A stretch of DNA of 28,107 nt from a virus. The stretch spans positions 1-28,107 of IMG/VR virus record IMGVR_UViG_3300047548_000533. One strand, written 5' to 3'. Shown here one piece after another: positions 10,601-18,307 of this stretch (positions are counted from its first letter, which is position 1; every line of letters begins with the position of its first letter). The position numbers and the translations under genes are program-made. The notes beneath the pieces are model-generated. The model saw only the letters and a program-made list of their open reading frames with translations, ran no database searches and was not told the DNA's origin.

Positions 10601-13600
10601 CTAGACTAGAATACTACACTTCATTGTCACTGTTAGAGTCATCTGCCAAAACTCTAATCATTAAAGATGACACTGGTTCTGAGAGATTCAAGAATGGATT
10701 TATTGTAGACTCATTTAAGGGCTTCACAATCGCTGATACATCAAGCACTGAATTTAAAGCAGCGGTTGACTATAAAGTACAAGAACTAGCACCGACTATT
10801 TCTAGAAACATGATCGATCTAGATTTCAACGCTAGTAACAGCACAAACGTCACTAAGACCGGGAGCCTCATTCATCTATCTAGTAACACGGTCCCTTACA
10901 TAGAACAAAGCTTTGCTAATAAAGTAAGAAACTGTGCAGAAAACATCATATACGTGTGGAACGGTAACGTCACTCTTGACCCACCAGGTGATGCCGGCGT
11001 CGACCTTGATGTTAACCCAAGCATTGTGGGTAATATCGATTTATCAGGCATTACCACTCTAGTGAACGCTTTGCCGAGCATCATCGGCACCGAAAGAGTC
11101 GTCAGTACATCTACTGCTGAGAGAGTGATACGTAACACCACTACTCAGAGTATGGTCAGTGGAAGATTGAGTAACATCAACTCTCAAGACGTTGAAGCAA
11201 TCACCACGACCACTACTGTTCGACCCGATCTAGACTTTAGCGCTTCTACTATCTCAAACAGGTTTGATTTCGGTGAGATCGTTCAAGACGTCTCTGTACA
11301 ATTATTCATGAGACCCAGAAGAGTAAGATTCACCGCTTCTGGAATCAAGCCAAACACGAGAGTTTATCCATTCTTTGATAGCATTGCCGTCACACAACAC
11401 TGCACTCCGACCGATTCAAGCTTTGCCCCCACCGATACACTCGGTGGTGAGTTCACCAGTGACAGCAACGGCTTCGTCTATGGTTTGTTTGATATTCCAG
11501 CTAACACCTTTAAGACTGGTGACAGAGTATTCAGACTAGCTGACGTTTCTAACATATCTACTGACTCAAACTCAGTAACCACACAAGCTGCCGGTAGCTA
11601 CACTGCTAGCAATATAAGCATAACTAAGTCTAGGTTTAGTCTTACTACCAGGTTGCCACAAGTAGCTGTTAATACGATAAATGTTTCTAACAATGTACAA
11701 TCTTCTAGAACTTTTTCACGTGTAACGTCTATACTTCCAGTACCTCCAGTTGCTACACCGACTGCAACCACTGTTAGAAGAGTTGATCCTATAGCTCAGT
11801 CGTTCTTTATTGATAGTGGTGAAGATACAGCTGGTGTTTATGTCCCACAGATAGACGTGTTCTTCAAGACGAAACATCCTACTTTTGGTGTAGAGATGCA
11901 AGTAAGATACATGGATAACGGTGCACCGACAACAAAGATCGTACCTTTCGGAAGGAAAGCATTGACGCCGGCGCAAGTTAACGTTAGTGAAGACTCTTCA
12001 GCAGTCACTTCTTTCGTGTTTGATTCACCGCTGTTTTTACAAACAAATGAAGAGTATTGCTTCGTAGTAGTGCCACTTGGAAACAACGATGGTTATAACT
12101 TGTGGGTGGCTGAGATAGGTGGCACCGACGTGTTGACTAACATACCCATTTACGTCAACAACTCTACCGGTGTATTGTTCTCTTCTTCTACTAATAGCAT
12201 ATGGACACCATACCAAAAAGAAGACGTTAAGTTCGTCATTCATCGTGCTAAGTTTTCATCTAACACTGGAACGATTATTTACAATAACGCTAATGATGAG
12301 TTCTTTACTGCTAATAATTTCTATGGTGATTTTAGAGCAGGTGAAAAGCTATATGTATCAAATGGTATAGTAGTAATGACTTCTAACGCTAGTGGAAATA
12401 GCACATCAAATACGGTCGCTGTCTATAATAATGCCTCACCAAATGCTGTTAGCCTGTTTTCTGCCGCTAACAGTGGTTACATATACGTTACTTCTAACAC
12501 TGGTGAAGTGACTGATGTCAGATACATAACATCAATACCAAACACCACACACATCGTATTAAACTCAAATTTAAGTTTCACCGATTCTAATTGCTCTATT
12601 GGTTACATCGCTGCTAATGGTGGACTGTATGGTTATGTTTCTCGTGTATCTTCTTCACAGAATTTGCTTCACGCGTATCAGAGCACAGCTAACTCAACAA
12701 CCGGATTTACTAATGTAGTATTTGGTTCTGCTAATGCTTTACTCATCGGATCTGAGAGTGGCGCTAGAGCAAACTTAGTGTCGGTTGATTCTTTGACTTA
12801 CAGTGTCGTAGTCCCGCAGTTCTCTTACATCACACCATCCGGAACCAATGCTTCTGTAAGATTGAAAGGTATGAATACTTCAGGTTCCATTGATTCAGAT
12901 TTCACCGTTGTTACTTCTGACATGGAAACTTTCTTTACTGATAAAGAGAGAATCATCAGGTCTAGGTCAGTGGAACTACAGAATGGTGGAACAAAAAGCT
13001 TAATTGTATCAGTGCCACTGACTAGCATTAATGATCAATTGAGTCCAGTGTTTGATGATATCAAGTCAGACATGCTAGTTATTAAAAACGTGATCAATTT
13101 TACTTCTAACACTACATATGAAGTAAACCCAGCAGGTGGTGATGCAGCTGCTAAGTATGTTTCTAAGCGAGTTGTACTAGCAGAGGGTCAAGATGCGGAA
13201 GATTTACTTGTATATCTTTCCGCATATAAGCCAGCAAACACAGACATAAAAGTTTACACCAAGATACTAAACGCTGATGACTCAGAGCAGATTGAATCAA
13301 AAGCATGGACTCTGTTGAATCAAAATACTTCTTCCGCTGTAATAAGCAGCAGAATTGATCGCAATGACTACAAAGAGTTTGTATATGACGTACCATTTAG
13401 ATACTCAGTCAATGCTGCATCAAACACTGCCATGTCTGACTATGCAATATACAGTACATTTATATCTACCGGTATATCAGGAAATGCTTTATCTATAAGC
13501 AACTCTTCTGCTCTCTCGGTCGGCTCTTTGCTCTATTACGTCGGCACAAACGCTAACGGACTGTCTAATGGTTTCTATAGCATACTGACTTCTAACACGA

Positions 13601-13872
13601 CATCATTGAAGCTAGCTACACCGGGTTCAACCACTGAGCTATCTATAACTAATACAGATATTACAAATACAAGTCCAAATTATTTGTATTATATTCCTCA
13701 GACGGCATTTAAAGATAGGTATGAATCAAATACCATCTCGTACTATACAAAAACCGGTGCACACTATCATAGTTTTAAGACTTTCTCTATCAAAATAGTC
13801 ATGGTTTCTGACGAGGGATCACACATAGTGCCTAGAGTGTCTGACATGAGAGCCATAGCATTACAGGTATAA
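7639..13872 (+). CDS. Giant DUF4815-type virion structural protein
   Basis: A 2077-residue structural protein of a type common in marine T4-like phages. The N-terminus carries the DUF4815 hallmark: FNAAPYFDDYDQADNYYKIL, then KPSTAVQARELTQIQSIIQD and FGRHIFKDGSIVEG, within residues 7-65. The region from about 1385 (IAQSFFID) to 1540 has the later conserved module, with VPQIDVFFKTKHP, SPLFLQTNEEYCFVV and SSSTNSIWTPYQKEDVKFVI. Asn/Ser/Thr-rich beta segments resembling the flanking genes occur around 540-640 and 1540-1720. The C-terminus ends with YHSFKTFSIKIVMVSDEGSH and a short conserved tail. The ribosome site is AAAGGG, 11-12 bases before the ATG. It sits directly after the wedge genes and before the fibre gene, which suggests a baseplate-periphery or fibre-attachment role; that role is inferred, while virion-protein status is well supported by family resemblance. 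Confidence 0.75.
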   Translation: MPLETNFNAAPYFDDYDQADNYYKILFKPSTAVQARELTQIQSIIQDQVDKFGRHIFKDGSIVEGCTVSYDSQYEYVKLQDLDTSGTVINVKDYIGNKLVNIANLQAIIINSVAGLEANDPDLNTVYIRYLNSALYANGVQQKTFDAGEDVFIRTTTDTNVANVIVASASYSPIGKGYAVSVNEGVIFKSGYFVRVAPQTTIVSKYDTNPQNKAIGFELAESIVTADTDENLYDNAIGSPNFNAPGASRLKLSATLVSRVSENTSTNSATSNTNNFFSIVNFRDGLPAIINTDPQYAKIGAEMAKRTYEESGNYIVDPFELSVSANTTNANNLVLEVDKGLGYVYGYRVEFSDKNRVDIRKGTDSVYFPNQIVTANYGNYVYVKELCGPFDIFNLDEVELYYNGNAGSLHVTNNDYASASAPTTKIGTARVRTIEYYSGTPGTPDAQYKMYLFDIKITEGNRSFADTRVIYATDGSSVKAFADPVLVSGEAVLRETANRDMVFSLGKNAVKTINTTPTSFTYRTSTTRTFQANGSASITPPTSHPGGTDKIALTGSLSEGNESTFIVVPNTASRAANATGTVTVTPGSNVVTGSGTSFTTEFAVGDYVYVANATAVTYNIRRVTSITNTTYMTVANTFSNALSSNAYARYFPAGIPISFSREDSANVTIASDGLSGTLNLGVNLGNTFVATIYYDVFRDQATQAAKVVNKNRYVKIAANTHPSKNVGPWSLGISDVIKIRAVHQGITYANTNPNYADKFILDNGQRDGHYGLASISLKPGAGHTVGANDLFLIELDHLTPDYSGGIGYFSINSYQIDDANTSNTTAIQTAQIPVFTSSTGASLDLRDCIDFRPYANNTANSATIIADATVNPSTSLVLKIDSDGAYSIKADSNFNTAFSYYLGRKDKVALSSEGRINVIEGAPSPTPSAPRDIDGSMTLGVLTIPPYPSLSQEDVKTFNRPEYGVSIDLQQYRRYTMRDIGVLDNRFARLEYYTSLSLLESSAKTLIIKDDTGSERFKNGFIVDSFKGFTIADTSSTEFKAAVDYKVQELAPTISRNMIDLDFNASNSTNVTKTGSLIHLSSNTVPYIEQSFANKVRNCAENIIYVWNGNVTLDPPGDAGVDLDVNPSIVGNIDLSGITTLVNALPSIIGTERVVSTSTAERVIRNTTTQSMVSGRLSNINSQDVEAITTTTTVRPDLDFSASTISNRFDFGEIVQDVSVQLFMRPRRVRFTASGIKPNTRVYPFFDSIAVTQHCTPTDSSFAPTDTLGGEFTSDSNGFVYGLFDIPANTFKTGDRVFRLADVSNISTDSNSVTTQAAGSYTASNISITKSRFSLTTRLPQVAVNTINVSNNVQSSRTFSRVTSILPVPPVATPTATTVRRVDPIAQSFFIDSGEDTAGVYVPQIDVFFKTKHPTFGVEMQVRYMDNGAPTTKIVPFGRKALTPAQVNVSEDSSAVTSFVFDSPLFLQTNEEYCFVVVPLGNNDGYNLWVAEIGGTDVLTNIPIYVNNSTGVLFSSSTNSIWTPYQKEDVKFVIHRAKFSSNTGTIIYNNANDEFFTANNFYGDFRAGEKLYVSNGIVVMTSNASGNSTSNTVAVYNNASPNAVSLFSAANSGYIYVTSNTGEVTDVRYITSIPNTTHIVLNSNLSFTDSNCSIGYIAANGGLYGYVSRVSSSQNLLHAYQSTANSTTGFTNVVFGSANALLIGSESGARANLVSVDSLTYSVVVPQFSYITPSGTNASVRLKGMNTSGSIDSDFTVVTSDMETFFTDKERIIRSRSVELQNGGTKSLIVSVPLTSINDQLSPVFDDIKSDMLVIKNVINFTSNTTYEVNPAGGDAAAKYVSKRVVLAEGQDAEDLLVYLSAYKPANTDIKVYTKILNADDSEQIESKAWTLLNQNTSSAVISSRIDRNDYKEFVYDVPFRYSVNAASNTAMSDYAIYSTFISTGISGNALSISNSSALSVGSLLYYVGTNANGLSNGFYSILTSNTTSLKLATPGSTTELSITNTDITNTSPNYLYYIPQTAFKDRYESNTISYYTKTGAHYHSFKTFSIKIVMVSDEGSHIVPRVSDMRAIALQV

Positions 13873-13873
13873 C

Positions 13874-14089
13874 GTGCAGTATTTAAAAGTAAAAGATGCT
13901 GAAGAGTTTGTTCGTGATGCAGACTCTTCAGCTATCCTAAATACAGATAACGATTCTCTGCGTGCATACAAAGCTCGCAAAAAGAAAGAAGCTCATCTTG
14001 ATGCCATAGTAAAAGAACATGAGGAGCTAAAAAGAGATATAAATGAGATTAAAGAACTCCTAAGATCATTAGTAGGACATAATAAATGA
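13874..14089 (+). CDS. Small conserved coiled-coil protein of marine T4-like phages
   Basis: A 71-residue protein starting with GTG one base after the preceding stop; no in-frame ATG gives a comparable product. The N-terminal half (YLKVKDAEEFVRDADSSAIL followed by NTDNDSL) resembles the 'vRD..s.AilNtD' pattern of small proteins found beside structural genes in marine myophages. The C-terminal half (from about residue 30) is highly charged with heptad-like spacing (HLDAIVKEHEELKRDINEIK), predicting a coiled coil. It overlaps the fibre gene by four bases (ATGA), implying coupled translation. A role as a linker or assembly helper for the adjacent fibre is possible but not shown. Function unknown. 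Confidence 0.65.
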   Translation: MQYLKVKDAEEFVRDADSSAILNTDNDSLRAYKARKKKEAHLDAIVKEHEELKRDINEIKELLRSLVGHNK

Positions 14090-16491
14090 CTATAACTGTT
14101 ACCTCTGTCGCTAATACTCAATCATTTGGCGCATGGTTATCTACTACAAACAGACTAGTCGAGATTGTATCTCAAAACACTGTGACTGTCGATACTTCTA
14201 CCGGTGGTTCAATTTCTACTGGTAACGGTTATGTTAATGGTTACTTCGGTGCTAATTATTTGTATGTTGCAAATGGACTGAGTGGTGGAAACGTTTCTTC
14301 TAATGGTGTACTCAACATAGTCTCTAATGTAGCTTTTAAGTATAGCACTAGTAACTTAGTAACACTGACTGCCAATAGTACTGTTTCTGTTTTAATGATT
14401 GCAGTAACTAATGTAAATATTACAGCTAATAGTATCTCAATTACTGGTAATACATCATTTGCAAATGCTGTGACTTTTTCTGAAGCAGTCACATTTGCAA
14501 ATGCTGTAAATATGACTTCTACAAGCCCATCAGTATTTAGTTCAAATGTAACTGTAAATGGCACTGTAAGTGTTGGTAATTCAACGGTTAATACCACAAT
14601 AAATTCAACGGCGTTTGGTATATCTAATTCAACAGTATCATATTCAATATTAGCACCAACTGCAGCTCAATATGCTAATAATGATTACTATTTAAATGCT
14701 AATGGTCAGTGGAGTAGAGTTGTTACCGGATCAAATACATATATTCAATTTAATGATTCGGAAACTCTAGGCAGTTCATCAAGTTTAACATTTAATAAAA
14801 CATCGACCACACTCAGTGTAGGGACATTTACTGCTAATTCAACCGTTGTAAATTCAACTGCTTATAATATTGGTTCAAATTTTATAGCAAATTCTACCGG
14901 TATATATGCCGGCGTAGTTAATGGTTCAAGTATAACAGTTGGTACTTCAATAATAGCTAATACTACCAGATTAGCAATTGGTACTGCAGTTGGTCTACAA
15001 GCTAACAATGGTATAGGTACTTCTGGTCAAGTATTAACTTCAAATGGTACTACAGTGTATTGGAGTACACCATCTGCAGGTGTTGCAGGTTCTAATACAC
15101 AAATACAATTTAATGATGCTGGAGCTCTAGCAGGTGATACTGGTTTAACATTTAATAAAACAACAGATACATTATCTACTAATACAATTTTAGCCACTAG
15201 CACAATAAATGCTGCTAGTCATACCGTTGGTACTAACACAATTGCCAATTCAACTGGTGTATTTACAACTGGAACAGTTAACGGCGCAACAATTAGTGTT
15301 GGTACATCAGTAATTGCTAATACTACTAGATTAGTAATTGGTACTGCAGTTGGTCTACAAGCTAACGGTGGTATAGGTACTTCCGGTCAGGTATTAACGT
15401 CGAATGGCACTACAATATACTGGGGATCTGCGGGTGCAAGTGGTACTGTAACATCTGTAGCGACTGGTAATGGTCTTACAGGTGGACCAATTACAACTAC
15501 TGGTACGGTATCAATATTAGCAAATAGTGGTATAACTGCTAATACCACAGGGTTATTTGTTACTCAAGGTACTGGTTTGGTAGTAAATGCTACTGGTGTT
15601 CATGTAAATGCTACATACATTGGAACACTTGCAGCAAACTCTTCTACATACTTAGGCTCAGTTAATAATTTAGGTAATACTACAGGAATTTATACTACTG
15701 GCACTATTAATGCTGCTAGTCATACTGTTGGTACTTCAACTATTGCAAATTCCACTGGTGTATTTACAACTGGAACAGTTAACGGCGCAACAATTAGTGT
15801 TGGTACTTCAACAATTGCCAATTCAACTGGTGTATATACTGGTGTTGTAAACGGTTCAAGTTTAACAGTTAGTACTTCAACTATTGCAAATTCCACTGGT
15901 GTATTTACAACTGGCACCGTTAATGGTGCAACAATTAGTGTTGGTACATCAGTAATTGCTAATACTACTAGATTAGTAATTGGTACTGCAGTAGGTTTAC
16001 AGGCTAACGGTGGTATAGGTACTTCTGGTCAGGTATTAACTTCAAATGGTACTACAGTTTATTGGGCGGGAGCAGGCGTTGCCGTTACTGCAAATAATAC
16101 TGATTCACAAACGTTTTTCATTCCCATGTCGAATTCCACTACAGGAACATGGTCTAATGGTGTAGTATCTAACACTAAACTATATTTTGTACCATCCACG
16201 GGTACATTAAATGCTACAATCTTTAATTCACTATCTGATAGAAAACAAAAGATTAATATTGTCACAGCACCTGTTGGATTTATTGATGCAATTCGTGGTG
16301 TTGAGTATAATTGGAAAGATACTGGTAAGAAATCATCTGGTGTAATTGCTCAAGAAATAGAGGAATATCTACCTCATCTTGTTGAAACCAAAGATGGTTC
16401 AAAAAGTGTTAATTATTCTGGTTTGATAGCTTATTTGATTGAAGAGATTAAAGAATTAAAAGATAGAGTAAAGGCATTGGAGAATAAATAA
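14086..16491 (+). CDS. Tail fibre with C-terminal self-cleaving S74 chaperone domain
   Basis: An 801-residue fibre-like protein. The N-terminal 200 residues are beta-rich and Asn/Thr/Ser-rich. Residues from about 215 to 680 consist of recurring blocks: SNTQIQFNDAGALAGDTGLT, GTSVIANTTRLVIGTAVGLQ, GIGTSGQVLTSNGTTVYW, and GTVTSVATGNGLTGGPITTT. The last 85 residues form an intramolecular chaperone of the Peptidase S74 (endosialidase-type) family. In that family the domain folds the trimeric fibre and then cleaves itself off before a conserved Ser. Here SDRKQK places the presumed catalytic Ser at 717 and Lys at 722 (spacing 5, as in the family), followed by GVIAQEIEEYLP and the terminal helix YSGLIAYLIEEIKELKDRV. 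The predicted mature fibre is residues 1-716. Long identical DNA repeats lie inside the gene. The fibre call is strong; the receptor is unknown. Confidence 0.82.
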   Translation: MTITVTSVANTQSFGAWLSTTNRLVEIVSQNTVTVDTSTGGSISTGNGYVNGYFGANYLYVANGLSGGNVSSNGVLNIVSNVAFKYSTSNLVTLTANSTVSVLMIAVTNVNITANSISITGNTSFANAVTFSEAVTFANAVNMTSTSPSVFSSNVTVNGTVSVGNSTVNTTINSTAFGISNSTVSYSILAPTAAQYANNDYYLNANGQWSRVVTGSNTYIQFNDSETLGSSSSLTFNKTSTTLSVGTFTANSTVVNSTAYNIGSNFIANSTGIYAGVVNGSSITVGTSIIANTTRLAIGTAVGLQANNGIGTSGQVLTSNGTTVYWSTPSAGVAGSNTQIQFNDAGALAGDTGLTFNKTTDTLSTNTILATSTINAASHTVGTNTIANSTGVFTTGTVNGATISVGTSVIANTTRLVIGTAVGLQANGGIGTSGQVLTSNGTTIYWGSAGASGTVTSVATGNGLTGGPITTTGTVSILANSGITANTTGLFVTQGTGLVVNATGVHVNATYIGTLAANSSTYLGSVNNLGNTTGIYTTGTINAASHTVGTSTIANSTGVFTTGTVNGATISVGTSTIANSTGVYTGVVNGSSLTVSTSTIANSTGVFTTGTVNGATISVGTSVIANTTRLVIGTAVGLQANGGIGTSGQVLTSNGTTVYWAGAGVAVTANNTDSQTFFIPMSNSTTGTWSNGVVSNTKLYFVPSTGTLNATIFNSLSDRKQKINIVTAPVGFIDAIRGVEYNWKDTGKKSSGVIAQEIEEYLPHLVETKDGSKSVNYSGLIAYLIEEIKELKDRVKALENK
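15286..15350 (+). repeat. Direct repeat in fibre gene, copy 1 (65 bp)
   Basis: A 65-bp block identical by eye to 15928-15992 in the same gene, encoding the ATISVGTSVIANTTRLVIGT unit. A separate 43-bp identity links 15731-15773 with 15872-15914. Identity at synonymous positions indicates recent duplication or homogenisation rather than selection on protein alone. Confidence 0.85.
15928..15992 (+). repeat. Direct repeat in fibre gene, copy 2 (65 bp)
   Basis: Second copy of the block at 15286-15350, in the same reading frame and 642 bp downstream. The bases just outside the block differ in synonymous positions, so the identical tract has sharp ends. Confidence 0.85.
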
Positions 16492-17657
16492 TGCCTAATT
16501 TTAGTGGCGGTGAAGGTGAATTATCAGAATTATATCTAAGTGAAACCGATATATTAGAAAGATATGTTGGCAATCAGTTGTGGTTATGGGGTAGTAATAC
16601 TGTTGGACAACTTGGTGACAACTCAGTAACTCACCGTTCATCACCAGTACAGACCATTTCTGGTGAAACCAACTGGAAACAAATAAGTGTTGGTGTAGGT
16701 CATTCTGCGGCTATAAAAACAGATGGTACTTTATGGTCATGGGGTAATAATTATAGTATAACTGTTGGTGGTCAATTAGGTGATAATACTAGTATTCATC
16801 GTTCATCTCCAGTGCAGACAGTTGCTGGTGGAACTAATTGGAAACAAGTAAGTTGTGGTAGTTATTTTACAGCAGCAATTAAAACAGATGGTACTCTTTG
16901 GTTATGGGGTAGTAACACTAATGGTGTACTGGGTGATAATACAACAGTCTCCAAATCATCACCAGTACAAACAGTCTCAGGCGGCACAAACTGGAAACAA
17001 ATAAGTGGTTCTGCGGCTATAAAAACAGATGGTACTCTTTGGTTATGGGGTAAAAATACTGATGGACAACTTGGTGACAACTCAGTAACTCACCGTTCAT
17101 CGCCAGTACAAACAGTCTCTGCTGGTACTAATTGGAAACAAGTAAGTGTTAGTGGTAGTGGTAATTCTACAGCAGCAATTAAAACAGATGGTACTCTATG
17201 GTTATGGGGTCTTAATGGTAATGGGCAACTAGGTGACAATTCTATAACCAGTCGTTCATCTCCAGTACAGACAGTCTCGGGTGGCACTAATTGGAAACAA
17301 GTAAGTTGTTTTAATGAAACTACAGCAGCAATTAAAACAGATGGTACTCTATGGTTATGGGGTAAAAATACTGATGGACAACTTGGTACTAATGATATAG
17401 TTCATCGTTCATCACCAGTACAAACAGTCTCAGGAGGTACTAACTGGAAACAAGTAAGTGTTGGCGTAGGTCATTCTGCGGCTATAAAAACAGATGGTAC
17501 TTTATGGTCATGGGGTAGTAATGCAAATGGACCATTAGGTGATAATACTACTACTGCTAAATCATCACCAGTGCAGACAGTTGCTGGTGGAACTAATTGG
17601 AAACAAGTAAGTTGTGGTAGTTATTTTACAGCAGCAATAACTTATACAGAATCATAA
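16491..17657 (+). CDS. RCC1-repeat beta-propeller protein A
   Basis: A 388-residue protein. A 29-residue N-terminal segment (with LSELYLSETDILERYVG) leads into seven consecutive RCC1/ATS1-type repeats of about 51 residues from residue 30 to near the end. Each repeat has the pattern LW.WG.N..GQLGDN, SSPVQT, GGTNWKQ.S and AAIKTDGT. Seven repeats is the number that closes an RCC1 propeller. Repeat 2 has a small insertion (NYSITVGGQLGDN). Repeat 3 is four residues short (WKQISGSAAIKTDGT). The last repeat ends AAITYTES, diverging where the others continue. The gene starts by 1-nt overlap (TAATG) with the fibre gene. No signal peptide is evident. RCC1-like proteins serve as protein-binding platforms; in a tail-fibre locus an adhesin or receptor-binding head is the likeliest role, by inference. 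Confidence 0.8.
   Translation: MPNFSGGEGELSELYLSETDILERYVGNQLWLWGSNTVGQLGDNSVTHRSSPVQTISGETNWKQISVGVGHSAAIKTDGTLWSWGNNYSITVGGQLGDNTSIHRSSPVQTVAGGTNWKQVSCGSYFTAAIKTDGTLWLWGSNTNGVLGDNTTVSKSSPVQTVSGGTNWKQISGSAAIKTDGTLWLWGKNTDGQLGDNSVTHRSSPVQTVSAGTNWKQVSVSGSGNSTAAIKTDGTLWLWGLNGNGQLGDNSITSRSSPVQTVSGGTNWKQVSCFNETTAAIKTDGTLWLWGKNTDGQLGTNDIVHRSSPVQTVSGGTNWKQVSVGVGHSAAIKTDGTLWSWGSNANGPLGDNTTTAKSSPVQTVAGGTNWKQVSCGSYFTAAITYTES
16695..16746 (+). repeat. Direct repeat in propeller A (52 bp), matches 17466-17517
   Basis: A 52-bp tract in repeat 1 of propeller A is identical to 17466-17517 in repeat 6. Part of the same tract (around 17010-17035) recurs in repeat 3, where 12 bases are missing in frame just upstream (near 17005). 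Confidence 0.85.
16809..16879 (+). repeat. Direct repeat in propeller A (71 bp), copy 1
   Basis: A 71-bp tract spanning the second half of repeat 2 is identical to 17568-17638 in repeat 7. Identity covers third codon positions and ends abruptly on both sides. Confidence 0.85.
17568..17638 (+). repeat. Direct repeat in propeller A (71 bp), copy 2
   Basis: Second copy of the 71-bp tract at 16809-16879, in frame, 759 bp downstream. Immediately after the tract the frame leaves the RCC1 consensus and stops, as if the 3' end of the gene was formed by recombination at this repeat. Confidence 0.85.
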
Positions 17658-17666
17658 GAGGAAACT

Positions 17667-18302
17667 ATGTTTTTTGCACTAGTACATAATAATTTTGTAT
17701 CAATTGGACCAAGACTTTGGAATAAACTTCTTTTTGAAGAAGCACTTCAAGAGGAATGTGATATTACCTATACTTTGCCAACTAGAAATGACGAAGGAAC
17801 TCCTTTTATCATTGCACCTAATGTAATGATCTTACCAATAGTTTCTTTATCACAACCAGTATTTAATGCAAAGATACAAAGACTTGATGGTCCTTACTGG
17901 GTCTTTACAGATACAGAAGCACAAATGAGTTTTACAGTTGTTGATCTTCCGATTGAAGCTGTAAAAAATCAACTTAAAGTTGTTATAGCTAATAATAGAT
18001 ATACCAAAGAAGTTGGTGGTATAAAGATGACTATTCAGGGTATAGAAGTATCAATTGATACTGCCCGTGGTTCAAGAGAAATTTTCTTTGATGCTTATAA
18101 CAGCATGGAACCATCAGAAACTATTAATTGGAAATTTCCAGAATGTTGGTTGACTCTTACTAAAGATGAACTTGGTTCAATTGTAGCTGCTGGTAAACTT
18201 CATATTCAAACATGTTTTGATTGGGAAAGAGATAAAGATCAAGAGATAGATTCTGCTCAGACTCTCCAAGCATTAGATGCTATAGTTCTTAATTTTGAGT
18301 AA
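17667..18302 (+). CDS. DUF4376-like tail-associated protein
   Basis: A 211-residue protein. The first 85 residues (FFALVHNNFVSIGPRLWNKL and a later GPYWVFTDTEAQMSF) resemble short tail-fibre-associated N-termini. From about 95 to 205 it matches the DUF4376 pattern seen in many phage tail-region proteins: GIEVSIDTARGSREIFFDAY, INWKFPECWLTLTKDEL, GSIVAAGKLHIQTCFDWERD and IDSAQTLQALDAI. A strong ribosome site (AGAGGAA) lies five bases before the ATG. It sits between two propeller genes, so an assembly-helper or tip role for the propellers is plausible; nothing in the sequence proves it. The DUF4376 assignment is from memory of the family pattern. Confidence 0.65.
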   Translation: MFFALVHNNFVSIGPRLWNKLLFEEALQEECDITYTLPTRNDEGTPFIIAPNVMILPIVSLSQPVFNAKIQRLDGPYWVFTDTEAQMSFTVVDLPIEAVKNQLKVVIANNRYTKEVGGIKMTIQGIEVSIDTARGSREIFFDAYNSMEPSETINWKFPECWLTLTKDELGSIVAAGKLHIQTCFDWERDKDQEIDSAQTLQALDAIVLNFE

Positions 18303-18307
18303 TAATA

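Noticed and set aside
12170-12370. Sense-strand 66-codon frame inside the DUF4815-type gene
   Set aside because: It is out of frame with a conserved module of the long gene and has no family resemblance or ribosome site.
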